From the NCBI GenBank assembly GCA_037176885.1, contig JAWWNJ010000082.1:248001-312000 (forward strand): DNA of 64,000 bases. The letters are read 5' to 3'. The position numbers and the translations under genes were made by a program. Positions 10,870 to 24,649 of this stretch are shown piece after piece (position 1 is the first letter of the stretch; each line of letters starts with the position of its first letter). Under the pieces are notes generated by a model. That model had not been told where the DNA came from and did not search any database. It was given only the letters and a program-made list of their open reading frames with translations. This stretch comes from Favolaschia claudopus. Taxonomy: Eukaryota > Basidiomycota > Agaricomycetes > Agaricales > Mycenaceae.

Positions 10870-13430
10870 TTTCATGCGTTTTTAGAGGTCAAAGCGAAAT
10901 ATATTCAATTTCTACCAAGGTACAAGTCCGTGGTTCAGACGCCGCGTGGAATCGCGCCAAGTCCCACCCGTTCAAAGCAATAAGTTGAGCTCGATTTGCT
11001 GAAGTGGTCGGCCGCGGGACGTCGATACGTCGTGTCTTGCAATTTTTGGATGCGCCGTTTTTGAAGGAGAGTCAAAATATCTTCGAATTTGAACTGAGTT
11101 GAACCTGTCGAATCAAATCAAATCAGAATCGAACGAAGGTAAAGCAAGGAGAACCTTACCGTGAGGATTATTGCTTGCGGGAACTCGATACTTCGTGTCA
11201 ACTCCATATTTGCCGTCTCTTCAAGCCGCCGCTTTCGAGCTGAGTTGAAATTTGTTGAGCAAAAGTACTGCGGAGATGCACTTACCGGCCAGATCGTCGC
11301 TCGCGGGAGCTCGATACGTCGTGTAATCGCAATTTCTGACCCTGAGAGCTGTTAATTTAAGCACAACTGTGGTTCTGTTCAATTTGGTGTGAAAAACACA
11401 CGTCAGAGTTGAACAGCAATGAACCCGCCAGTTGGATCGTCGCTCGCGGGAAGACGATACGTCGTGTCGGCGCAAAATTCGAGGTATAGAGTCTGGCGCG
11501 GGAATCCAAAAGATTTGAGCTGAATGAGATTGAATCAAAGCATACTTACCTTTGCGTTCTTCCAAATGCCAAGATCTAACCCTAATTCGCTCGCGGGACA
11601 CTCAAAGCTGTTTGAATCAAGAGAGGTGTCTGCAAAGAATGGCAAGTGCACATTGATAGAGCAGAATGAATAACTTACCGAACATTTACGCCGCTCGCGG
11701 GAACGCGATCCATATAGTCATCGCTGTTGGCGCCGCCTAGAAAGAAGAGCGGCCAGAACACAGTTAAGACTGTAAAGAAGTTGTCAGAAGATTCGTCGTG
11801 AAGGTGCACTGAACGGTGATCTGGAGGTTGAGAGGGAGCGCCGCTTTGCGGCGGGGTAGAGGTAGAAACTTGATGTGAATCAAGTGGGACGCCGTTTTGA
11901 ATTTGGAGAGGCGTCGTTAGCCTGCCGGCGGCCCGAGCCCGTAGAAAAAAATCAGACCGAATCCGAATTTTAACATCAAATGAACACTTACCAACTATAC
12001 GTCACGCTCGCGGGACGGTGAAATATCCAGTGGAGAGTTAGCGCCGCTGCGCGGCGCGGCGGCAGCGGCAACCCCAACGATTCGAAGTGATTCGGGGACT
12101 CGCTGTTTGAATCGTCGGGGGTGGGGTTAGCCTGCCGGCAGCCAAAATCCGGATGAAAAAGCTCTAGAATAGCGTCAAAATTAGGATTGAATGAACACAG
12201 AATGAAAGTACTCGAACATACCTCGACTATACTTTGGCGCCGCTGCGCGGCGCGTCGACTGCGCCGGAAGACTCGTGGGAGAGCGGGAGAACCGCTGGAT
12301 TGAGGTAGAGGACGCGGGGTTAGCCTGCCGGCGGCTGAAACTCGCGGCAAAAAGTCTGAGAGTTTGTCAGATTAAGACAACAGAATGAACTCAAAATGCA
12401 GCGTACCTGATCCATGAGAAAGCGTTGCGCCGCTTCGCAGCGCGCTCGCAGCGACGAACGTCGTTTTGAACTCGAGGGCGTCGGATTGCCTGCCGGCGGC
12501 CAATTTCGCCTACAAAAACTACTCGGAAAGTCTTCAAGACGTGAAGAAACAATCTCATACCTTAAGAACCTGTGAGATATAACGGTAGCGCCGCTGCGCG
12601 GCGCCGACAGTGACCCGAGACTTGCTCGGCGCAGTGGCAACGTTGCATTGAAGTGAGAGAGTCGTGGGTTTGCCTGCCGGCGGCCAAAACGCGTTCAAAA
12701 CCTGCTCAAAAAGACCGTCAGAATACACGGTCAGAGGACAAATGTTGAGTGGCTCACATATAAAAAGTTGCTGAAGATCGACGCCGCTTCTCGGCGCGCG
12801 CTCTCTATTTAGAAGCTCAGACCAGCGGGTCGTGGACGATGTTGAAGTGCGAATCGAGGGCGAGGGTGCCTGCCGGCGGCCGAAACGAGCTCGAAAGTCT
12901 ACCGAAAAGGTCGTCAGAAAGACGAAAAAATGGCAAGGGATTGAGACGCATACCTTATGAACAGTAAGAGACTCGGATAAGCGCCGGAGCTTCGCGGCGC
13001 GCTCGTGATCAAGTGGTTGAAAAGAGCACACACGCTGACTTCAGTCTGGAGTGGCGCGACTTGCCTGCCGGCCGCAAAACAGGTTGAAAAGTGCTAACGA
13101 AGGCGTTACGACAACAGAGAACGATGAACTGGAGACGAGCTAAACTTACCTGACAGAGTCGGAGAAGGTGGCGCCGCGAACTCGGCGCGTGGACGGCGCG
13201 ATAGTTGTGATGGGTGGCGCGGACCGACGAATTGATTTGAGTTGATGGACATGGGGCTCGAATGGAGTCGAAGTAGACTGAGAAAGTCGTCAGTGGTGGG
13301 TTAGATGTTGAGGGAGGAACGAAGCTCACCTGTGAGTAATCGGTGTCGAGTTCAACTCGAGAACACGATGACATGAGGGTTGGGAAAGAGGAGGTTAATG
13401 TCGAGGAAGCGCTGGATGAGCCGGTTGGGC
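10870..13430 (-). repeat. Minus-strand hairpin-module array (unit 2)
   Basis: This is the copy of the 1000-3560 array, shifted by 9870 bases, with the same modules, intron ends (GGCCGCCGGCAG) and eight GC hairpins. I saw no internal differences from unit 1. Confidence 0.6.
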
Positions 13431-14550
13431 GTTGTGGAAGAGGGAGGTGGGGAGAAAGTTGAACTTCAGTGAGGGAGAGGTGGTGGTGGTAATAAAGGAA
13501 GGAGCTGCCGTGATTTGGTTGAGTTGCGGTGCAATCAAATCAAACATTCAACAAAACACACGCACATACCCGTGTCATGGCCCTGAGCAACGCGTCTTCC
13601 GCCAATTTATTATAGTTTCGCTTCGGTTTCGTTGTGTCCCCGCTGTTTTGGAAGGATGGACTAACACGGTCGAGTAGATCTGGAAATCGAGTCAGTCGAT
13701 GTTAAGCAAACTCAAACTTAATGGATTGTGGTGGTCCTAGACGGTTGAGAACAAGGAAGCGCTAACAGCGCATCAAATAGGACTGTCAGGCTCGCGAGTC
13801 TCGCATTGGAAGCAACGAAAGATTCCAGATCCAAATGAAAAATCAACCAGAAGGTAATATTCATTCTAACGGGACAAAAATGAAGGGCAAGAAAGCTCAC
13901 CTGAACATGAACGGCCCAGCTTAATGCTACAATCTAAGTAGGAAGCGACAGAGGCGACGATCGATTTGTAGATTCGCGTGTCTCGCGTCGTAAAGCAACA
14001 AAAGATTCTAAATCCAGCCGAAGATCTTGATTCCACAAAGAAACGAAAATAAAGAGCAAGAGAGCCCACCTAAAGTAAACGGCCCAGATCTATTCTACAA
14101 TCTAAGTAGGAAGCGACAGGAGGGACGGTCGATTTGTGAACCAGTTATTTTTGCAACTTTGACCGCCTGAAGTCGGGGGTCGGCGGCGCCGCACGAGTCA
14201 AATGACGTTGCCAATGTTTGCAGATCCAACGTGTCGATTGACGAGAACGGGATCCCACAGCCAAAGATAGTTTTGTGTAAGCGAACGCGCCGAATGTTGA
14301 ACTGATATCAATCTGAGCCGGCCAATTTCGCTAAAGAGACCTTCACGAAACGCGCTGGCAGGCTGAATGCCGAAGACTTGAATGCCGCAAAGTCAAAGCG
14401 ATATGCCGTCGAGGTACCGCGAAGATAACAGATAAAAAATTTGTCGGAGATGGCGGTCAAGAGCAAGCCGGGGGCAAACGCTGCCAAATAGTTTTTGACA
14501 GCTCAACGCCGGCGTCCAGAATAGGAAGGCGACCACTCTTGTCCTCTTCC

Positions 14551-17206
14551 TCCATCATCGATTTTGGTTTCGCTGGGGTTTTTGGGCAGTAACAACTCAG
14601 GTGAGTACTCGTATACTTTCTGAACTGACTCGAACGCTAATTCGCTCGAAATAGCCGCTCAGGGGTTGCACAAACGGCGGAAACGGCAAATGCAGCAATT
14701 TCGTGAAAACGCGGTTCAGAAGGTCAGGGTCTGGTCTGTGTCAGCGGAAGTCACCCAAAATAGATTTTATGGATACGCCGAGGATTTGGAAATGCTGTTA
14801 GAGCGAAAAGAGCGGCGGAGAATGGTCAGGGAAATCTGGTGCGTTTTCCCATATCTCGCTTATTCGCGGTACGTTTGTGACTCGTCCTAATTTTAGCTGG
14901 AGAAAGTTGTTTTTTGAAGCTCTGTATGTGAGCTGGGGCAACTCTCTGCTGCCTAGCCCATCCATGACTCGATAATCGCGACTCGACCGTTTTCCAGCAT
15001 TCCGGATTTCAGAGTGAAGACTCAGGGATTCGGCGGAAATGAGTTACGGAATCTGACTAGAAGCATCAAATACGCATGGAAACGGGTGCGTGGCCTCCTT
15101 TCGAACGTCGCTGCTGGGCTGTGAATATTTTAGGCCATTTCCACTATCAGCGATGACCCTCCCTGGCGCTGCTTCCTCCCACCCAAACTTCCGGGTCGGC
15201 TTTCTGACTCATGTCTTCATTCCCGCGGAACCCGACACGGATCTCCCAACTAAGCTGGATCTTCAGGGTGGTTGGTTGGTCACTGGGCGGAGACGGAAAT
15301 AGCTCGAGGAGGGTATATAAGCCCTGCGTGTTTGGGTTGTCAGCAATCTCCCTCTTTCCTTCCCCCCACCATCTACTCTGACTATTCCAACTCATATTCG
15401 CCCACTCTTGCCTCGCCGTCGCCCTCAACACTGCCCTCTCCTCGACACCGTCGACGCTGATGAGTTCGACGTTCAACTTCAGCTCGACTCTTCGTTCCGT
15501 GCACTGATGATCTTGTTCCCTATTTCAGGTCGTTCGTCTATAACGTCTCTCGTCTCGGTTGGTTGGATTGGAGGTGGAAGTTGTCGAGTGGCGCGCCGCG
15601 CTCATGGGTCGTCGGGCATCGTGGTGAGTCCACGCCGTCGCTGTCTTCGTTTCAGACCACCACTGACCTATCACACTGCCGTTCAGTTATGTTGATGTTC
15701 GAGAGGTATGTATCTTACCCTGACTCTATCATCGATGCTCTTTCAGTTGACTCACTTTCATAGTACATACATGTACATGTTCATACTTCGAAGTGAGTTA
15801 ATCCCTCTTTCAATGCCGTTCTCTTCAACTCTAATCAACTTCCTTCTTGACCAGTACTATCCTTTTCACCTTTCATGCCGGCGCTCGATGAGATGTACAT
15901 TGTGACTGGTTAGGGTATCGGTGAGTACGTCTGAGTTCTTCTCTTCAAACTTTCATTGACCTTTTAACTGGTCCTTCCCAGTGCTTATGAACTAAGATAG
16001 ATATACATTTCGACTGGTTAGGGCAGCGGTGAGTGAGTTAATCTATTCAAGTTTATCTTGACTTCAACCTCGACGTTGACCTTGATCTTTCATTAGGTTT
16101 AACATAACCGTGTGCTACTAGTATCTGCAAAGAGATACACGCTTCGACTGTTCGGGTAACGAGGTAAGTGTATTCTATTCAAGTTTATCTCAATCGACGT
16201 TGACCCTCGATCTTCCAATACTAATTAGGTATATCACAACCGAGTGCTATCTGCAATGAGATGCACATTTCGACTGGTTGGAGCAACAAGGTAAGTGTAT
16301 TCTATTCAACTTGGATTTGAAGCTCTTAAACTGACGGGTTCGAAGCTCGATAGATGTCAGTTCATAATCGAGTGCTATCTGCAACGAGATGCACATTTCG
16401 ACTGGTTGGTCTACAAGGTAAGTGCATTCATTAATATTCAATCTGAAGTCGAAGCTCTTCAACTGACGGGTTTGAAGCTCAATAGATTCAGTTCATAGTC
16501 GAGTGCTATCTGAGATGCACATTTCGACTGGTTGGAGCAGCACGGTGAGTTCATCCAGTCTTAACTTTTAAAGCTTACCATTGAATGGAGTTATGCAGAT
16601 TCAATTTGTATGCTCTGTATCGCACCAAGCTGCATCTCGTGAGTGCAGCCTTAATTCCGTTTCTTTGAGTCTCCTTTGTCTCGATCTGCACCTTGCCTTG
16701 ATTTCGTTCTCTTCGACTCGACTTTGTACAAAATTGTACTATCAATGTTTACTCCTTCTTTGTAGTTTTCTGTACCTTTCGCACTCGCCGCTAGCTGAAT
16801 CTCTCAAGGTATGCATTTTCCGTTGAACTGAAATTTCATTCAAAAGTGACACTTCTTGTATTCAGTTCTCTTCATGCGCTATGCACCGCACCAAGCTGCA
16901 TTTGGTGGGTTCTAGTTTTATTGCATTTCTTTACTTGGCGAGCGTTTCGAGGCGTTTCTTGCCGTATGTAATTCACTTCCTTTCTTCGAGTTTCGTGCTG
17001 TTTCGACTTGACCTGACGATATTGCTCCGATTGAAGTCTTTTTGATTCTTCCTCTATGTGACTCGTTGACGATCTTTACAGTGTGCCTTAAATCTAGCTT
17101 AATAGCGGCCGAGTTCGTGTGAGTAAATGCTTTTCATTGACTTCAAGTTGTAACGTTGCTTTTGGATTCACGCGGGGTTTAGAAGCAAAATCAATATAGT
17201 TACTAT
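14551..17206 (+). repeat. Plus-strand exon/intron-like module array (unit 2)
   Basis: This is the copy of the 4680-7335 array with the same six GATGCACATTTCGACTGGTT-type cassettes. Three of the five single-base differences between units 1 and 2 fall in its left part (near 14664, 14863 and 14937). Confidence 0.55.
15314..15320 (+). promoter_or_regulatory. TATA box of the plus-strand module array (unit 2)
   Basis: TATATAA in the same context as in unit 1, 9871 bases downstream, followed by the same CT-rich leader. Confidence 0.65.
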
Positions 17207-19127
17207 CTACGAACAAGGTATGTACGTAGTGCACGACATTGTTCCTCAAGGCGTTCCGCTGACTTGAGAATCTGCAGGGCAGAAACGGCGGCGCGCGCTT
17301 TGTGGATAGCGAGTCTGCCGAGCTCCGCCCCAGCGCGACGCCTCCGTGAGCGCGAGTGTCGGGATGCCCTCGGTGTAGGCGGGCGGCGTTTCGAAAGATG
17401 GGAGGGAGACGGTGCGGTGGAGTGTCGGTAGTCGGCGGTGGCGACGAGGCGGGAGCGGCTGCGGGTTTCGGGGGATGGGAGAGAGACGGTGCGCTGAGGC
17501 GGGCGCGGGATGCGTTTGGGAGATGCGAGGGAGATGGTGCGCCGAGCCGTGGAGTCGCTGGCAGCGGCGGCGAGGCGGGAGACGACGAAGGAATAGAGTA
17601 GATAGACGTACCGTAAATTTCCCTGAGCTCTCCATTTGTCCCCGAGGTGCGTTTCCTTTCCCTTTCTCTCTGTTCTTCCGTTAACGATAAGATAGATTAA
17701 ACTAGGATTGAGAATAGTCACTATAAGTAGAGTGAAGTAAGAACAGCGCGCACCTCGAAGGTAAGCACGGCTGCGAGGCGCGACACAACACGGCGGCATG
17801 GGATAAAATGAGGGCAGCGTCGAAGGCGTCGAAGTTGGTGACGATGGTAACGCGGAGTCGCAATGGTCGAGTCGAGCGCGGCGCTGACTCAATCCGCCCG
17901 CCTTGAGCCGCGTCTAAATAGGATAAGTAACAGCCGTGAGATGGCGTAGGGCATGACACTTGCTTGAGGGTAACTTACGAGCTCTTTCTTCATAGGTGCC
18001 ATCTGTGCTTTGATAATATCAATATCCAATGGGCTGCCTCTGCGTCAGAATTGTTAATGCGGTGAGGGAACCGACATACGAGGGTTCAACACATTGACGT
18101 TTGCGGGGAACAGCATCGTCTGGGGCTTTCGGGGCGGGGCGTTTCAGGGATGGAGAAGTGGTAGAGGCCGGCTTCGAAGGTCCAGGTTCGGTGGTTTTCG
18201 GCACGGGGGTCGGCTTGGAACTAGAAGGTGTTACGGGTTTCTTGTTTTTCTTTGACGAAGAGGCAGTCGAAGGCGAGGGTGACGACTTTGGTGCCTTCGT
18301 GAAATCAAGACGAGGCAGAGGGGCAGAGATGGATTGAGCACTTGGTGCGTTAAAGGAAGCGGTAGCAGCACGATGGGTCTTGAGCTCCTTAGCGCGCGCG
18401 GCTAGCATGGAGGATAGAGCTTGTTTATTCAGAGGAGCAGCGGCAGCAAGGTCGGGTGACTGAGGCGAAACCTGAGATTTCTTGGCATCCGCCGCAGAGG
18501 GTTGGCTCGAGCCGGCGGGCGGCGAAGAAAGGCCAGCCGGCTCGGACTCTTGATTCGAACGAGTAGACGACGGAGCCGAAACTCGGGGTTTCTTGGTGTT
18601 ATCCGGTCCCGTCGTCTCATCCCCAGCCTTCCGCTTAAAGGTCTTGCTCGCCGTCCTTTTCTTCGAAGCAACAATTCCCTCCAAAATTTCTTTCGCGGAA
18701 CCAACTAACAGAATCAGGATCCGCGCAGCTAATTGAATGGAAACTGGACCTACTTAGCCTTGGTTTGGTTGACTTGAGAAACCAAGAGACCTGGGAGTTG
18801 TTGGGGCGGGCCCATAGAACATGGGTTTCATGAGTGGGATGCACGACGGGTTGGGCACCGGCACGCCAGAGCGTCCACTTGTCCGAACAGCGACCCCAGA
18901 GGCCAGGGGACGCTGTGTCAAGGTAAATGTCGCCAACGGCGCCAACCGATTCAGATGGCGGTCCTTGACCTTGAAATTCGTCATAATAGATCTTTGTTGT
19001 GCTGTCAGGGTCGGCAGAGAGCGAGAAGGAACGGTTTTGACACGTCGGCTGATTCTGCATGTTAGTTCAGAGTGCACATTGCGAGGTCGGTCCAACTTAC
19101 AGCGTTTGTGGAATTCGGGTTGCTCAT
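17203..19127 (-). CDS. Repeat-borne protein with GDIYLDT motif (unit 2)
   Basis: This is an identical copy of the unit 1 gene, starting at the ATG at 19127. Confident exons correspond to 19127-19101, 19054-18754, 18704-18080 and 18039-17979; the tail to 17203 is uncertain as in unit 1. The order is short N-terminus, GDIYLDT region, and Ser/Pro/Lys-rich tail with basic patches. Confidence 0.6.
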
Positions 19128-20739
19128 AATTCTACAAAGAGTAAGAACGGAGAATTTAGCTCGAATACTAGCAGCTTACCGGAAATTTGAGAATCCAAGA
19201 GCCAGTCAGTTCTAGATGCCAGGAAATGAGTAAATCTATCGCCCTTGAAGTTGCTATTGCTGTTGCTTGGACCAGTGACCGCATATGAAACGATTCGTCC
19301 TCAAGACCAGGAATCACAAAGAAAAGAAGGTTGTGATTATGGGCCCATCGCCTCTCCCGGAGCTTCGAAGTAAACGCATCTATTTACAGTCGACTCGTCT
19401 TCGTCTGCAAAATTCTCGACACTACACCCCTCTACACTCGGTGATACGAGAGCACTTTCATGGCTATCCCAATCGTAACACCTCAAGTTGGGAACCGTAT
19501 AATATCTGGTATCCCAGCTTGATTCCATACGAAAAACTCGGCACGATATCTCGCCAAACTGGCGAATTATACCTATCCCCCGGCTATCCCCCATGCCCCT
19601 CCCTAACAACTCCCAAAGTCAGAGAAAGACTTACAGACACATTTGGTAGCAATTTGAGGGTGATAGGCCGCAATACCCTGGTCGAAAACGCGTCCTTGAG
19701 CAGGAGGGATGCACTGGCAAATGTAGGTTCGGAACAAGCCCACGGTCCCGGCCCGAGCAAGCCGGGCACTATCTTTGGATCTGTTTAGTTTCGAAGCTTC
19801 GAGACTGATGAACCTGCTTTCACTGCGATTTCCAAGCAAATCTCACTGTAATCGGCCTCACCGTCTAACATTGAACAAGTTCCAGAGCTGCGAGTTTGCG
19901 ACAACGGTAATCTCGAATACCTGTCACCGAATCACAATCCACTGCACCTGCGGCACAAACTTGAACTGCCATTGAAAATTCAAAATGTCTAACCTTGTCT
20001 AACATTCTCAAAGTACACAACGGCAATCCGGATTCAAATGGAACGTTCACAGTCCCCGTTGAGTCCTATCTGGCTGGTGTTTTTCGAGACCGGGCATCTC
20101 GGACCTGGCCGCACGGACTCGGGTATGTGAATTGGACGTTGCCGGTCAAGCCCCGGTTTAGCTGAGTCTGGGGACGCCTCAAGTAGCCCATGGATGCTTT
20201 TCTGAGTAAAATTGGAGGTTTGTGAAGCATCGCTGCGTCATCTGCGAGGGACTACTGGTACTGGAGGCCACTGTGACTCGGAATCTCCCGGAAATCTCCG
20301 GAATGGAATATGTTTGCAGTTGTTTGTGTTTACTTGCTCCTGACCCAAAAGTTTCTCGTCGCTGTCCTCGTCGTCGACGACGTTCAAGATGCCAGAACCG
20401 CACACAGAATGTCTAGCGAGCCGTATCATGGCCTGCGTTGTGGATGTCGCGCGTTCCCGAAAAGGAAATTCGCAAACACTGCGCACGTCCTCCTTACGCT
20501 AAGGCATCCGTCGCCAAGGCGTACTCCGTCGCCCTTTTTGTCTAGCTTTATAGCTGGGGCTCGCGCACGGACCTCTTGTTTGTTTGCGCATTGACTGCCG
20601 GGGGAGAAAAATCAAATATTCAACAAGCATAGTCGCGTTTTCCCGTGACTTGACGCGTCGTTTGGGCAAGGGAGGTGGGGGACGTGTTGGGGGAGCTCAG
20701 AGAAGTTGAGGGACGCGTCGAGACGCGTTAATTAGCGTG

Positions 20740-23530
20740 TTTTCATGCGTTTTTAGAGGTCAAAGCGAAATATATTCAATTTCTACCAAGGTACAAGTCC
20801 GTGGTTCAGACGCCGCGTGGAATCGCGCCAAGTCCCACCCGTTCAAAGCAATAAGTTGAGCTCGATTTGCTGAAGTGGTCGGCCGCGGGACGTCGATACG
20901 TCGTGTCTTGCAATTTTTGGATGCGCCGTTTTTGAAGGAGAGTCAAAATATCTTCGAATTTGAACTGAGTTGAACCTGTCGAATCAAATCAAATCAGAAT
21001 CGAACGAAGGTAAAGCAAGGAGAACCTTACCGTGAGGATTATTGCTTGCGGGAACTCGATACTTCGTGTCAACTCCATATTTGCCGTCTCTTCAAGCCGC
21101 CGCTTTCGAGCTGAGTTGAAATTTGTTGAGCAAAAGTACTGCGGAGATGCACTTACCGGCCAGATCGTCGCTCGCGGGAGCTCGATACGTCGTGTAATCG
21201 CAATTTCTGACCCTGAGAGCTGTTAATTTAAGCACAACTGTGGTTCTGTTCAATTTGGTGTGAAAAACACACGTCAGAGTTGAACAGCAATGAACCCGCC
21301 AGTTGGATCGTCGCTCGCGGGAAGACGATACGTCGTGTCGGCGCAAAATTCGAGGTATAGAGTCTGGCGCGGGAATCCAAAAGATTTGAGCTGAATGAGA
21401 TTGAATCAAAGCATACTTACCTTTGCGTTCTTCCAAATGCCAAGATCTAACCCTAATTCGCTCGCGGGACACTCAAAGCTGTTTGAATCAAGAGAGGTGT
21501 CTGCAAAGAATGGCAAGTGCACATTGATAGAGCAGAATGAATAACTTACCGAACATTTACGCCGCTCGCGGGAACGCGATCCATATAGTCATCGCTGTTG
21601 GCGCCGCCTAGAAAGAAGAGCGGCCAGAACACAGTTAAGACTGTAAAGAAGTTGTCAGAAGATTCGTCGTGAAGGTGCACTGAACGGTGATCTGGAGGTT
21701 GAGAGGGAGCGCCGCTTTGCGGTGGGGTAGAGGTAGAAACTTGATGTAAATCAAGTGGGACGCCGTTTTGAATTTGGAGAGGCGTCGTTAGCCTGCCGGC
21801 GGCCCGAGCCCGTAGAAGAAAAAACTGATATCAAGTCAGAATTTGCGCATGGAGGGATAGAATTGAAGACTCACCGAGCATGCGTCCCGCTCGCGGGACG
21901 TCGATACATAGCGTCAAGGGTACGCGCCGCTGCGCTGCGCTCGTGGGATGCCGTTGAAAGCAAGGTAAAGGTACGCCAGCGTTATACTTAGAGACATGGC
22001 GTTAGCCTGCCGGCGGCTTGAACCCTTGGAAAAAAATCAGACCGAATCCGAATTTGAACATCAAATGAACACTTCCCAAGTATACGTCACGCTCGCGGGA
22101 CGGCGAAATATCCAGTGGAGAGTTAGCGCCGCTGCGCGGCGCGGCGGCAGCGGCAACCCCAACGATTCGAAGTGATTCGGGGACTCGCTTTTTGAATCGT
22201 CGGGGGTGGGGTTAGCCTGCCGGCAGCCAAAATCCGGATGAAAAAGCTCTAAAATAGCGTCAAAATTAGGATTGAATGAACACAGAATGAAAGTACTCGA
22301 ACATACCTCGAATATAGTTTGGCGCCGCTGCGCGGCGCGTCGACTGCGCCGGAAGACTCGTGGGAGAGCGGGAGAACCGCTGGATTGAGGTAGAGGACCG
22401 TACGCGGGGTTAGCCTGCCGGCGGCTGAAACTCGCGGCAAAAAGTCTGAGAGTTTGTCAGATTAAGACAACGAAATGAACTGAAAATGCGGCGTACGGTC
22501 CACCAGAAGGGCTTGCGCCGCTTCGCGGCGCACGCGCGGCAAGGGGAGGTACAGTTCGCAGCGACGAAGCCGTCGGTTTGAACTCGAGGGCGTTGGCTTG
22601 CCTGCTGGCGGCTGAATCGGCTTCAAAAACTACTCAGAGAGTCGTCAAGAGGTGAAGAAACAATCACATACCTTTAGAACCCTTTGAGAGACAACGTTAG
22701 CGCCGCTGCGCGGCGTCCATAGTGACCCGAGACTTGCTCGGCGCAGTGGCAACGTTGCATTGAAGTAAGAGAGTCGTGGGTTTGCCTGCCGGCGGCCAAA
22801 ACACGTTCAAAATCTGCTCAAAAAAAACCGTCAGAATACACGGTCAGAGGATAAATGTTGAGTGGCCCACATATGAAAAGTTGCTGAAGATCGCGCCGCT
22901 TCGCGGCGCACACGTATTGGATCCAAGAATTCGGATCGGCGGGTCGTGGGCGTTGTGTAAGTTCGATTCGAGGGCGAGGTAGCCTGCTGACGGTCGAAAC
23001 GAGCTCAAAAATCTATCGAGAAGGTCGTCAGAACAAAAGGAAATGTCAAAAGAGAGGCCCACATACCTTAAGAGCAGTAAGAGGTAAGCGCCGCGAAGCG
23101 GCGCTCGCGATCAAGTGGTTGCAAAAGCGCAAAGACACCGGTTTGGGTTTGGAGTGCCGCGGCTAGCTTGCCCGGGCCGGCGGCCAAACGAGGTTGAAAA
23201 CTGCGAAAGAAGTCGTTAGAACAGCAAAAAAAAGATGAGCTGGAGACGAGATGCACATACTTGAAACATTCGGAGGAGTCGGCGCCGCGAAGCGGCGCGT
23301 GGACGGCACGGGAGGCGTGGTGAGTGGCGGCAGACCGACGAATCGAGTTGTTGAAACGCGGGGCTTGAACGGATTCGCAGTGGACTGAGAAGGTCATCAG
23401 CGGTGGGCTCGATGCTGAGGGAGGCTCACCTACGGTTTTGAGTTCAACTGGAGAACTCGACGACGTGAAGGTTGAGAGAGAAGCGCTGGGCATGTCGGGG
23501 ACGCGGTGAGTGAGTCGGTTGGACGTTGTA
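20740..23530 (-). repeat. Minus-strand hairpin-module array, diverged and one module longer (unit 3)
   Basis: This is the same array as in unit 1, but from 21723 rightward it is diverged. There are nine hairpin modules instead of eight; the extra one, with a GCGCCGCTGCGCTGCGC-type inverted repeat near 21923, lies at about 21825-22015. Hairpins near 22126, 22322, 22514, 22700, 22892, 23090 and 23282 keep their stems while loops and stem bases change. Some exon blocks that are open in unit 1 contain stop codons here, for example just after the hairpin near 22700 read on the minus strand. This argues against protein coding. Confidence 0.6.
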
Positions 23531-24649
23531 GGAGAGGGAGGTGGGGAGAAAGTTGAACTTCAGTGAGGGAGAGGTGGTGGTGGTAATAAAGGAAGGAGCT
23601 GCCGTGATTTGGTTGAGTTGCGGTGCAATCAAATCAAATGTTCAACAAAACAAATGCACATACCCGTGTCGTGGCCCTGAGCAACACGTCTTCCGCCGAT
23701 TTATTAATAGTTCCGCTATAGTTGCGTTGCATCAGCGTCGCTATCTTGGAAGGATAGATTAGGACGGTCGCGCACATGTCGAAATCGAGTCAGTCGACGA
23801 ATCAGGCAAAGTCAAAATTGGATTCTGGTGAGCCTAGACCGCTGAGAACGGGAAAGCTCTGACGGTGCATCAAATACATAGAGAGCAATGTTTGACGTTT
23901 GTAGCGTCTCGCGTCGGAAGGAACGAGAGATTTGAAATCCAAGTGAAAATGAGCCAGAATGATATATTTATGCCAAAGAGATGAAAATGAAGGGCAATAA
24001 AGCTCACCTGAACATGAAGGGCCCAGCTCTATCATACAATGTAAGTAGGAAGCGACAGAGGGGACGATTGATTTCTAAATTCGCGTGTATCGCGTCGTAA
24101 AGCAACGATAAATCCTGAATCCAAACGAGAATCAATCAGATGATTCGATTCAGATATTCATTCCAAAGAGAGGAAGATAAAGCGCAAGAGAGCTCACCTA
24201 AAGCAAGCGGCCCAGATTTATTCTACAATCTAAGTAGGAAGCGACAGGAGGGACGGTCAATTTGTGAAATTCGAAGCCAGTTATTTTTGCAACTTTGACC
24301 GCCTGAAGTCGGGGGTCGGCGGCGGCGCACGAGTCGAATGATGTTGCCAAAATTTGCAGATCCAACGTGTCGATTGATGAGAACGGGATCCCACAGCCAA
24401 AGATAGTTTTGTGTAAGCGAACGCGCCGAATGTTGAACTGATATCAATCTGAGCCGGCCAATTTCGCTAAAGAGACCTTCACGAAACGCGCTGGCAGGCC
24501 GAATGCCGGTGAGTTGAGTGCCGCAAGGCCAAAGCGATGAGCCATCGAGGCACCGCGAAGATAACAGATAAAAGATTGTCGGAGATGGCGGTCAAGAGCA
24601 AGTCGGGGGCAAACGCCACCAAATAGTTTTTGACAGCTCAACGCCGGCG

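Larger units (their letters stand above)
9871..19741. repeat. Tandem 9.87-kb repeat, unit 2
   Basis: This unit is nearly identical to unit 1 over its full length. The only differences I found are single-base run-length changes near 13611, 13842, 14664, 14863 and 14937, which leave it one base longer. It has the same internal layout as unit 1: minus module array, TATA-bearing plus module array, and the minus GDIYLDT-motif gene. Such identity means either very recent duplication or continuing homogenisation, or in part an assembly effect. Confidence 0.95.
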
